From: an uncultured Oceanisphaera sp.
GTDB taxonomy: Bacteria; Pseudomonadota; Gammaproteobacteria; Enterobacterales; Aeromonadaceae
NCBI RefSeq assembly: GCF_947495715.1
Contig: NZ_CANLZU010000003.1
Span: 148,501 to 212,500, forward strand
DNA: 64,000 bases
Reading direction: 5' to 3'
In this document: positions 16,686-24,291 of the stretch, one piece after another
How positions within the stretch are numbered: position 1 is the stretch's first letter
Layout: each line of letters starts with the position of its first letter
Program-made: the position numbers and the translations under genes
Notes under the pieces: generated by a model
Database searches by the model: none
Told to the model about the DNA's origin: nothing
The model's input: only the letters and a program-made list of their open reading frames with translations

Positions 16686-17094
16686 ACACCGCCGTGTTAC
16701 CCTGCTTGTCGAAACTCAGCACCTCATAGGGTGAGCCGGGAATATCCATGCCCGGGGCACTTTGCGGCATGCCGGGAATGGTCAGGCCCCGTACCGCCGG
16801 CTTTTCTTTCAGCAGCCGCCGCACATCCGCCGCCGGTACGTGCCCTTCAATCACATAACCCTCGATCACACCGGTATGGCAGGAAGCCAATTCGGGTTTG
16901 ACCCCGGCCATCGCCTTCACCGGGCCCAGATTGTCGCCATTCACTACCGTCACCTCAAAGCCGGATGCTTCCATGTGCGTCACCCAGTCTTCACAGCAGC
17001 CACAGGTTTCCGATTTGTACACGGTGAGCGATGCCGCCAGCACGGGACCGGATAACAGCACCCCCGCCAGACCATAAAGCCAGTTTTTCATCAT
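16666..17094 (-). CDS. DUF411 periplasmic metal-binding protein
   Basis: 142 residues with a signal peptide (about 1-21, cut after VLAA). The mature part starts with TVYKSETCGCCEDWVTHM, the CxCC metal site of DUF411, and continues with PELASCHTGVIEGYVIEGHVP and GLTIPGMPQSAPGMD. Such proteins often sit near copper resistance genes, but none is adjacent here. The gene ends inside the 3' end of DUF2500 on the opposite strand. Confidence 0.9.
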   Translation of the reverse strand: MMKNWLYGLAGVLLSGPVLAASLTVYKSETCGCCEDWVTHMEASGFEVTVVNGDNLGPVKAMAGVKPELASCHTGVIEGYVIEGHVPAADVRRLLKEKPAVRGLTIPGMPQSAPGMDIPGSPYEVLSFDKQGNTAVFSRYPG

Positions 17095-17237
17095 GGTTAC
17101 CTCTACATTATCATTGTCGTTCGGACAAGATTAACAGCCGTGATCGGCGCCGTCTTGATTCGGCACGGTATTCAGTGCAACGACAAAACGGTATCCTGCT
17201 ATCATTGCGCCATCTTGTTGTCTTACCTGGAGTTATT

Positions 17238-17627
17238 ATGTCTTATCTGGCCGTGAAACACGCCCACATGATGTTTGCCCTGCTCAGCATCATACTGTTC
17301 ATGCTGCGCGCCTGGCTGGCCGTGCCGTCGCCTGCCAATATCAAAAGCAAACTGCTGAAAATACTGCCCCATGTCAACGATACCCTGTTGCTGGGTCTGG
17401 GCGTGTGGCTGGCCATCAGTAGCCAGCAAATCCCCTTCGGCAACAGCCCCTGGCTCACCGCCAAGGTCATCGGCCTGGTGCTGTATATCGTGATTGGCAC
17501 CATCGCCATCAAGCGCGGCAAGACCCGCGGCCAGCGTCTGGCTGCCTTCCTGGCTTCCATCGCCATCTTTGCCTACATCTACGGCGCTGCCGTCAGCAAG
17601 TCTCCGCTGTCCTGGCTGGCGTTGTAA
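17238..17627 (+). CDS. SirB2 family membrane protein
   Basis: 129 residues with four hydrophobic helices. The first contains the conserved MSYLAVKHAHMMFALLSIIL; NDTLLLGLGVWLAISSQQIPF and AIKRGKTRGQRL are also typical. ATG 17238 follows GGAG by 5-6 nt. SirB2 proteins resemble invasion-gene expression protein SirB in Salmonella; the molecular role is unknown. Repeat copy C begins right after the stop. Confidence 0.88.
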   Translation: MSYLAVKHAHMMFALLSIILFMLRAWLAVPSPANIKSKLLKILPHVNDTLLLGLGVWLAISSQQIPFGNSPWLTAKVIGLVLYIVIGTIAIKRGKTRGQRLAAFLASIAIFAYIYGAAVSKSPLSWLAL

Positions 17628-17628
17628 G

Positions 17629-18060
17629 TCCAATCCAACCTGTCTTGGTTTCTGAGGCAACAGGGCTGCCTCACCCGACTCGCTACGGGAAAATGACACT
17701 CGTTGTTTCAGCTTACTGCGAACATTCACTGGATGTTCGGTCAAGCTGAAACAACTCGTCTCGGCAAGACAAGCTTGCCCCATCTAAGTTCACACATGCC
17801 ATCTGACCGCCAGGGATGGCAGGAATGTCGGAACGGCAGGAGCATTTTCCGGCCTTGGCATGTGATGGTCGGGTGAGACAATCCCTGTTACCTCCTCTCA
17901 ACGCCCGAGTTGGCTGTCGGCGGCACCAGAAGCTAACTCCGATGCATCAAGGAGGACAAAGGGATCTGCTCCGCCGACCTTCTGTTTCAGGGATGAAACA
18001 GAGAGCGTACAAGGATGTATCTATAGCGAGTCGGCGGAGCGGGCCCTTTGTCCGATATCC
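17629..18060 (+). repeat. Dispersed structured repeat, copy C (about 430 bp)
   Basis: Same orientation and module order as copy A, with extended near-identity (for example CGAACATTCACTGGATGTTC, CAAGGAGGACAAAGGGATC, GGAGCGGGCCCTTTG). The left end CCAATCCAAC is a decayed ATACCAATCC; the right end stops at TTGTCCGATAT. The covarying hairpin here is TCTGTTT-CAGGGATG-AAACAGA (17981-18002). It lies between convergent genes. Confidence 0.8.
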
Positions 18061-18076
18061 AGGCGTTTAACAAAGC

Positions 18077-18459
18077 TCATGGCTCCACCACCGGAAACAC
18101 CGGAAACGCTCCGGGCTGCAGCCAGTTCCACTCCTCTTCCTGATACAGGGCATTGGCCGAACGCGGATCCATCGGCACCAGCACATCTCCCCGCTGCAAG
18201 GTCACCGTGGCTCGCGTCACTGCAAGCTCTGTCTGCAGCTTTTCCCTCACTCCCGGCCGGATTTTGGTCTGGGGCCGCACTCCGGTTATCTCCAGCCTGT
18301 CGCCCGGGTCGACAGGGTATCCAGTGTCGTCAGATAGGTGTCAACGGTCCGGCTGTCGGGTAGCGACTGCTTATTTTCAAGCTCAAAGGGGGTTGGCGGT
18401 ATCGATTTCCCCCAGGCCAGGCTGCTGCACAGCAACAGAAAAACCACTGAAACCCTCAT
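18077..18459 (-). pseudogene. Small secreted protein gene with an internal frameshift
   Basis: ATG 18459, with GGAG 5 nt upstream, opens a signal peptide (MRVSVVFLLLCSSLAWG) and about 57 residues ending SRTVDTYLTTLD before a stop near 18286. A second frame through the same point reads DDTGYPVDPGDRLEITGVRP and continues to 18077. Both halves together would form a plausible periplasmic protein of about 125 residues. The frames differ by one base, so either a mutation or an assembly error lies around 18290-18330. I do not recognise the family. Confidence 0.6.
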
Positions 18460-18598
18460 GTCGACTCCAGCAAGATGGTTTTATTTCAATTACTTATACA
18501 CACAAGCACAAAAAAAAGACAACGATGACCAGCGTCAGAATCAGACCATCAATAAGCATTTGTAGAAAAATGGCGACAGTCTGCCCCGAAAAGGTTGC

Positions 18599-18634
18599 GA
18601 CAAAACTTGTCACACCCCGAGCCTAGGATAGAAT
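18599..18634 (+). promoter_or_regulatory. Promoter of the WYL regulator with overlapping dyad
   Basis: TTGTCA (18607-18612) and TAGAAT (18629-18634) with a 16-bp spacer form a good promoter about 25 bp before the gene. The dyad GACAA-AAC-TTGTC (18599-18611) overlaps the -35, a position fitting autorepression. Confidence 0.55.
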
Positions 18635-18658
18635 CATACCAAGCAAGAGGGCATCACC

Positions 18659-19618
18659 ATGAGTAAGAAGCTATTAAGACAATTGACCCTGGCGCGCTGT
18701 GTTCCCTATCGTCCGTACAAGCTGACCGCACGCCAGCTGCAAGAAAAACTGGAAGAAGAAGGCATTCAGGTCAGCCTGCGCACCGTGCAGCGGGATCTGG
18801 AAGAAATGTCCGGCATGGGACTGTTCGATCTCACCTCCGATGATCGCAGCAAGCCTCATGGCTGGTGCTTTGAACGCAATGGCTTGAATGACTTCGCCAA
18901 CTTCATGCCGCTCAGCCTGGCCATGGCACTGAAAACCTGGAACGACCAGGCCGCCGACCTGCTGCCGGCCAGCGTGCTGAGTGAATTGAACCCGATTATC
19001 GACAAGGCCACCCAGGTCATCAACGACAGCCAGAGCGAGCTGGCCGGTCGCTGGATGGAAAACGTGGTACGCCTGCCCAAGCCATTCGCCGGCAGCCCGG
19101 ACATTCGTCGCGCCACCACCATTCGTGACGCCCTGTGGCGCGGCCGCAAATTCAGCGCCGAGATCAAAAGGGTCATCAAGGGCCGTACCGTCTGGCTGCG
19201 CTACGAACAGGTAAATCCGCTCGGCATCGTCAGTCGTAAAGAAAGCACCATGCTGCTGTGTACCGTATCGGACATGGATCCCAAGATTTACGGCATTCCC
19301 TTCGAGCACATCAAGGATGTAGAGCTGACCAGCCGTCCGGTGACACAGCCACGAGAGTTCAGCGTCAACAAGCTGATCCGCGAGAAGGGTTACCATGAAG
19401 AAGCCGATACCATCCATTTTGTCGGCCGAATCACCCACCCGAACCGGGCCATTATGGAAGACGCCATTCCAGGCAATAACCCCAGGTTGACCCGCTACGA
19501 CAAGCAGAGCATGATGGTGGAAACCGACGTCAAGGATTCGCCCGAATTTCGTCGCTGGTTGACCGATATGGCGGGTAAAGTCGAGATACTGGCGCCAGAA
19601 TCGCTGAAAAAAAGCTGA
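18659..19618 (+). CDS. HTH/WYL-domain transcriptional regulator
   Basis: 319 residues. An N-terminal helix-turn-helix (LTARQLQEKLEEEGIQVSLR, TVQRDLEEMSGMGLF; residues about 20-65) is followed by a WYL-type ligand domain (TVWLRYEQVNPLGIVSRKES, IPFEHIKDVELTSRP) and a C-terminal extension. WYL proteins sense nucleic acid or nucleotide ligands and control diverse genes. It has its own promoter with a dyad over the -35 and a terminator after its stop. The FtsZ paralogue follows 68 bp later, but a regulatory link is only suggested by position. Confidence 0.85.
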   Translation: MSKKLLRQLTLARCVPYRPYKLTARQLQEKLEEEGIQVSLRTVQRDLEEMSGMGLFDLTSDDRSKPHGWCFERNGLNDFANFMPLSLAMALKTWNDQAADLLPASVLSELNPIIDKATQVINDSQSELAGRWMENVVRLPKPFAGSPDIRRATTIRDALWRGRKFSAEIKRVIKGRTVWLRYEQVNPLGIVSRKESTMLLCTVSDMDPKIYGIPFEHIKDVELTSRPVTQPREFSVNKLIREKGYHEEADTIHFVGRITHPNRAIMEDAIPGNNPRLTRYDKQSMMVETDVKDSPEFRRWLTDMAGKVEILAPESLKKS

Positions 19619-19641
19619 GTTAACATAACATTACCGATCTC

Positions 19642-19673
19642 GGGGGCTGACTGATTCGGCCCCTTTGTTTTTT
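19642..19673 (+). terminator. Terminator between the WYL regulator and the ftsZ-like gene
   Basis: GGGGC / GCCCC stem with an 11-nt loop followed by TTTGTTTTTT. It ends only 13 bp before the next start codon, so that gene needs read-through or a promoter inside the regulator gene. Confidence 0.7.
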
Positions 19674-19686
19674 CACGGAGTACCGG

Positions 19687-20766
19687 ATGCGCGACCTCTA
19701 TTTTGAACCGGCCGAACCGGATTGTGATGCCATTAATATCGGCGTCATCGGCGTCGGCGGTTGCGGTGGCAACACCGTCAACCTGCTGGCCGACGGCGCC
19801 CTGCCCGAGCACGTTCATATCGTGGCCATGAATACCGACGCCAAGGCGCTGCAGCAGAGCCAGGTCAACACCCTGCAACTGGGCAAGATACTGACCCGGG
19901 GCCTGGGCGCCGGCGCCCAGGCCGAAATTGGCCGACAGGCTGCCGAAGAAAGCCTGGACGAGATCCGCGCCCAGTTGAATGGCGCGGATTTGTGCTTTAT
20001 TACCGCCGGCATGGGCGGCGGTACCGGTACCGGCGCCGCCCCCATCGTCGCCAGGGTGGCGCGTGAACTGGGAGTGATGACGGTGGCCATCGTCACCCGT
20101 CCGTTCGGCTTTGAAGGCAAGCAACGCGCCAAAGCCGCCGACGAAGGGCTCAAGACCCTGGCCGAACACACCGATGCCCTGCTGGTGCTGCCCAACGACT
20201 ACCTGCTCAAGGTACTGGGCGCCAAAACACCGCTGCTGCAAGCCTTTACCGAAAGCAGCAAGGTCATTCAGAACGCGGTCAAGGGTCTGGCTGACATCAT
20301 CGGCCAGACCGGCCTTATCAATATCGACTTTGCCGATGTGCGCACCATCATGAGCCAGCAGGGCAAGGCGGTGATGGGCATCGGCCTCGGCAATGGCGAA
20401 AACAAGGTGGCCGACGCCACCCTGCAGGCGCTGAATAATCCGCTGCTTGAGAAGGTAGAGCTGGAGCGCGCCCGGGGTGTGCTGCTGAACGTGGTCGCCT
20501 CGATGGACATCGGCCTCGATGATTTCCAGAAAATCGGCGATCAGGTCGCCGAGTGCGTGGGCGAATACGCTACCGTGGTGTCCGGCATCAGCCTGGACCC
20601 CAATCTGGTCGACAGCATACAGGTGACCATGATCGCCACCGGCATACAGCTGCCGCAGGAAACCATAGCGCCGTCCCAACCGCAGCATCAGCCGCAAGCC
20701 GCGCCCTCGGAGCCCACACCGGAAGGGCTGGATATTCCCGCCTTTCTGCGCCAGCGACAGCAATAA
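19687..20766 (+). CDS. FtsZ-family tubulin-like GTPase outside any division cluster
   Basis: 359-residue FtsZ homologue. Nucleotide motifs are intact: T1 GVGGCGGNTVN (22-32), T4 GMGGGTGTGAAP (108-119) and the catalytic T7 loop NIDFADVRT (212-220). A short linker of about 25 Gln/Pro-rich residues leads to the tail DIPAFLRQRQQ, like the FtsA/ZipA-binding peptide of FtsZ. E. coli FtsZ has 383 residues and a longer linker. The sequence is divergent (CGGNT for GGGNA, NTLQLGKILTRGLG). No ftsQ, ftsA or lpxC is adjacent, so it is probably a second FtsZ. Polymerisation-competent by motifs; its role is unknown. Confidence 0.9.
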   Translation: MRDLYFEPAEPDCDAINIGVIGVGGCGGNTVNLLADGALPEHVHIVAMNTDAKALQQSQVNTLQLGKILTRGLGAGAQAEIGRQAAEESLDEIRAQLNGADLCFITAGMGGGTGTGAAPIVARVARELGVMTVAIVTRPFGFEGKQRAKAADEGLKTLAEHTDALLVLPNDYLLKVLGAKTPLLQAFTESSKVIQNAVKGLADIIGQTGLINIDFADVRTIMSQQGKAVMGIGLGNGENKVADATLQALNNPLLEKVELERARGVLLNVVASMDIGLDDFQKIGDQVAECVGEYATVVSGISLDPNLVDSIQVTMIATGIQLPQETIAPSQPQHQPQAAPSEPTPEGLDIPAFLRQRQQ

Positions 20767-20769
20767 CGA

Positions 20770-20801
20770 AAAAGGCCGGTGCAATGCACCGGCCTTTTTA
20801 C
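20770..20801. terminator. Shared terminator between ftsZ-like gene and gltS
   Basis: Stem AAAAGGCCGGTGCA / TGCACCGGCCTTTTT-like inverted repeat lying between two convergent stops; it works for both strands. Confidence 0.85.
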
Positions 20802-20827
20802 TTCACCGTTGTTACGACCGGCTCACC

Positions 20828-22036
20828 TTAACCAAAGACGTTCAGGCACCAGGTAATGGCAGGAATTGCCACTATGTCGATAAGCACGGCACCACACAGC
20901 GGCGCCACAATAAAGGCCTTGTGCGAAAACACCTTGTAGCGATCGCACACCGCGCCCATGTTGGCCACGGCGTTGGGGGTTGCGCCCAGCCCGTGTCCGA
21001 CAAAACCGGCACACAGTACCGCCGCATCATAGTTGCCCCCCATCAGCCGGAACATCAGGAATACCGCCAGCAGTATGATGGCCAGGGTCTGCACCACCAG
21101 GATGATCAGCAGCGACCAGCCCAGATCCGCCAGCTGCCACAATTGCAGCGACATCATCGCCATGGTCAGAAAAATGCCCAGGCAAAAATCGCTGACCACA
21201 TTGATGGCGTTATCGGGCAGCGTCAGCAGAGCAAACTTCTCGTTCAGGTTGCGCAGCACGATGGCAATGAACATGGCACCGACATAAGAAGGCAGAATAA
21301 TGTCGAAGTCTGCACGCAGGTGACCACTCAGCCACAAGCCGGCAATCATGGTGCACAGCACCACCGCCAGAATTTTCAGCAACAGGGTGCCGGTAATGGT
21401 GGCCGGTACCGAACGCTCCGAGGCTTCCAGTGCCTTCAGGTCATGTACCTGTTCCGCATGAATTTCGATCTTGTGCCGACTGATCAGCAAGCGGGCCACC
21501 GGGGCACCGAGCAGACCACCGGCGACCATGCCGAAGGTGGCTGCCGCCAGGGCGGCGGTGGTAGCACCGGTCACGCCCAGCGCTTCGGCTTCGGGGCCAA
21601 AGGCCGCGGCCGCCCCAAAGCCGCCTTCCAGCGACACCGCACCGGCCATCAGACCCAGCAGCGGGTGTTCACCCAACAGGGAGGCAATACCGATGCCCAG
21701 CCCGTTCTGCAATAACGCCAGCAACCAGCAGGCCACCAGATAAATGCCCAGCACCTTGCCGCCTTTTTTCAGCAGCGCCAGGCTGCCACCCAGACCGACG
21801 GTGGCAAAAAAGGCAATCATCAACGGGGTTTGCAGGGCGGTGTCGAACTTGAACTCGACGCCTCCCCAGTGGCGGGCGGCCCACACCACCAGCGCGAAAC
21901 CGAAGCCGCCGATCACCGGCGCCGGTACACACAACTGGTGCAACAGGGGTACCTTGCGCTGCAAGACCAGTCCCAGCATCAGCAACAGGGCGGCCAGCGC
22001 CGTGGTGTTCATCACATCGAGAGTAATGAGATTCAT
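20828..22036 (-). CDS. gltS: Sodium/glutamate symporter GltS
   Basis: 402 residues, matching the 401-residue E. coli protein. It imports glutamate with Na+. The two inverted pore-loop repeats are visible as AVSLEGGFGAAAAFGP and AGFVGHGLGATPNAVANM, each between membrane segments. The start MNLITLDVMNTTALAALLLM is the usual one. It shares strand with hutG and an IclR regulator, a grouping consistent with glutamate or histidine use. Confidence 0.94.
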   Translation of the reverse strand: MNLITLDVMNTTALAALLLMLGLVLQRKVPLLHQLCVPAPVIGGFGFALVVWAARHWGGVEFKFDTALQTPLMIAFFATVGLGGSLALLKKGGKVLGIYLVACWLLALLQNGLGIGIASLLGEHPLLGLMAGAVSLEGGFGAAAAFGPEAEALGVTGATTAALAAATFGMVAGGLLGAPVARLLISRHKIEIHAEQVHDLKALEASERSVPATITGTLLLKILAVVLCTMIAGLWLSGHLRADFDIILPSYVGAMFIAIVLRNLNEKFALLTLPDNAINVVSDFCLGIFLTMAMMSLQLWQLADLGWSLLIILVVQTLAIILLAVFLMFRLMGGNYDAAVLCAGFVGHGLGATPNAVANMGAVCDRYKVFSHKAFIVAPLCGAVLIDIVAIPAITWCLNVFG

Positions 22037-22114
22037 CTTATTTCCCTATATCTACAACTAATTACAACATCAACCAAGACCGGCGAGTGACGCGGTCAGG
22101 GCCGACAAAGGGTG

Positions 22115-23065
22115 TCAGCCGGCAAGCCGGGCCAACAGACGGGCGGCCACACGGGCCGTATTCGAGTGCCGATCCCGAGCCGGGTTCAGCTCGGCGATAT
22201 CGGCCATCTTTATCTTGTTGCTGGCCTTGATGCGCTCCAGCGCATATTCCAGCAAGCCCAGATCCATGCCGCGTGCGGCCGGCGCACTGACACCCGGCGC
22301 CAGACTGGCCGGCAGCACATCGAGACAAACGGTGACATAGAGCAGGTCAACCTCATCGATCGCCTGATCCAGCGCCGCATTCAGCGGCGCTATATCCCAG
22401 TTGTTCAGCTCTTCATCCCGCACGATACGGGTATTCAGCTGGCTGGCGCGCTCAAACAGGGCGTCGGTATTGTGGTAGCGGCTGACGCCGATACAGGTGT
22501 AATGAAACGGCAGACCCCGCGCTTCACAAAGCGCGGCACACTGGTTGAACGGGGTACCGGAGCTGGCCCGTGCCGAACGGCGCAAGTCCAGATGCGCATC
22601 GAAGTTGATGATGCCGATGCGAGGAGCGTCCTGCCGGCGGCACAGATGATCGACCAGACCGCTGAAACTGGCATAGGCAATCTCGTGCCCGCCACCCAGG
22701 CCAATCACCCTATGCCCCGCATCCATAAAGGCGGCCACCTTGTCGGCATACAGCGCCTGAGCGATTTCCAGCTCATCGTCGTGACAATGCACATCGCCAC
22801 CGTCGTAGAGGGGCATATCCAGATGCCAGGCCAGGTTGGCGGTGGCCGAACGCAGCGCGCCGGGGCCGGCGGCCGCGCCCGCCTGGCCCTGATTACGGAC
22901 CACGCCGGCATCGGAACAAAACCCCAGCAGTACCAGACCGGCAGCCTGATCACCCGCGATCGCCTGCACCTGCTGGTGCCAGCGCCGGGCCAGCTCACCT
23001 TCTTCATGATCTACCCGCCCCTGCCACAAAGACATGTCGGCGGTGCTATATCCGGTGTGTTCCAT
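22115..23065 (-). CDS. hutG: Formimidoylglutamase HutG
   Basis: 316-residue ureohydrolase that converts N-formimidoyl-glutamate to glutamate and formamide in histidine breakdown. Manganese motifs are GLGGGHE and NFDAHLDLR; the third site reads TVCLDVLPASLAPGVSAPA. In arginase-family enzymes that site is usually D-x-D; here the first position is Cys. Other hut genes are absent from the window, but gltS downstream can supply or recover glutamate. The IclR regulator starts just upstream on the same strand. Confidence 0.9.
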   Translation of the reverse strand: MEHTGYSTADMSLWQGRVDHEEGELARRWHQQVQAIAGDQAAGLVLLGFCSDAGVVRNQGQAGAAAGPGALRSATANLAWHLDMPLYDGGDVHCHDDELEIAQALYADKVAAFMDAGHRVIGLGGGHEIAYASFSGLVDHLCRRQDAPRIGIINFDAHLDLRRSARASSGTPFNQCAALCEARGLPFHYTCIGVSRYHNTDALFERASQLNTRIVRDEELNNWDIAPLNAALDQAIDEVDLLYVTVCLDVLPASLAPGVSAPAARGMDLGLLEYALERIKASNKIKMADIAELNPARDRHSNTARVAARLLARLAG

Positions 23066-23086
23066 TACGACTCCTCACAAAATTGA

Positions 23087-23809
23087 CTAATAGCTCATGG
23101 CACCCAGCCGCGCGGCGGCATCGCAAGCCCAGCGAATCCACTGACTCTGGCTGCCGCCAACCCGCTCGGCGGGTGCCATCAGGCTGATGGCGCCGAGCAA
23201 ATGTTCCCGGCTGCCCATGACCGGAGCGCTGACGCCCCAGACTCCCTTGTCTATTTCGCCCTGTGACACCGCGTACCCCTGCTCCCGCACCTGTGCCAGT
23301 GCCTGCATCATCAGGGTGCGCTCTGCCGCAGGCAGCTCCGCCAGTATCTGTTCGCGCAGCGCCTCGTCCATAAACGCCAGCAAGGCTCTGGCGCTGGCGC
23401 CATGGCGCAACGGTTGGGAATACCCTTTCTGATAACAGCAGCGCAGGGCCTGAGAGCTGTCGATCATCTCGACACACAGCGCCCGGTTGCCGGAAATCAT
23501 CATCAGGGCGGCACTTTCTCCGGATCGTTCCGCCAATTCGGCCAGCAAGGGCCGGGCCCAGGTCAGCACGCTGTTTTGATGCTCGAAACCGGCGGCCAGC
23601 TGAACGGCCATGGGGCCGGGAGCATATCTGCCGCTTTGGCGTTCCTGCACCAGTGACCAACGGCACAGCACCGCCAGATAACGATAGGTGCTGGACAGTG
23701 GCAGACCGGTCAGGTCGGCGAGTTCGCGGGCGGTCATGGCCTCCGGGGCCGTCACCAGGGATGACAACAGCGTAAACGCCTTGTCCTGAGAGCTGATTTT
23801 AATGGTCAT
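23087..23809 (-). CDS. IclR-family transcriptional regulator
   Basis: 240 residues from ATG 23809, preceded by GAGGACAG. The N-terminal winged helix (FTLLSSLVTAPEAMTARELA, LTGLPLSSTYRYLAVL) leads to the IclR effector domain (MMISGNRALCVEMIDSS, GASARALLAFM, GYAVSQGEIDKGVWGVSAPV). It lies 21 bp upstream of hutG on the same strand, so it probably regulates hutG and possibly gltS; histidine use is more often controlled by GntR-type HutC. An upstream in-frame start (23869) adds 20 unconserved residues. Confidence 0.87.
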   Translation of the reverse strand: MTIKISSQDKAFTLLSSLVTAPEAMTARELADLTGLPLSSTYRYLAVLCRWSLVQERQSGRYAPGPMAVQLAAGFEHQNSVLTWARPLLAELAERSGESAALMMISGNRALCVEMIDSSQALRCCYQKGYSQPLRHGASARALLAFMDEALREQILAELPAAERTLMMQALAQVREQGYAVSQGEIDKGVWGVSAPVMGSREHLLGAISLMAPAERVGGSQSQWIRWACDAAARLGAMSY

Positions 23810-24291
23810 GATGCTGTCCTCACGGCGCACATTGCCTGAAAAAACGACGATGTAAACTTGGATTCTCAATATGCGAGAATATCATGTAAATATAGTGCTA
23901 AGTTTCTAATGAAAAACCGCATGATTTACCATGATTTAACATTCATGCTCGCCAATCCGTAGCCGAATGAGCGAGGTCATCCTCGGCATGATGTCGAACA
24001 TAAAAGGTACCAGTCGTGTCTGGTTCGTGAGTGAAGCAGTGGAGTACGGAGGCGATAAAGAGGGAAAAGCAGGCAAGAAAAAGGGCAAGCCAATCGGCCT
24101 GCCCGTCATGAAGAATACCAGTTGATTATCCGGGTCACCAACCTGGATAACTGTACTTCGAAAGCAATCTAGGGTCTCGAGTAATATTAAATCCCCGAAA
24201 ACCTTAAAAACCCAGCATTGATTAACCAATGTTTGATATCGCTCGCGTTATTGCATTATTGCCGAATGAAAGCGTGAGCACTCTCACATCG
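23810..24291. other. 480-bp gap with no clear gene
   Basis: Holds the iclR upstream region and a possible small plus-strand frame (23967-24125, 52 residues, Lys/Gly-rich, no ribosome-binding site). An imperfect hairpin TTATCC...GGATAA lies at 24127-24151. No promoter, repeat or known RNA was recognised with confidence. Confidence 0.5.
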
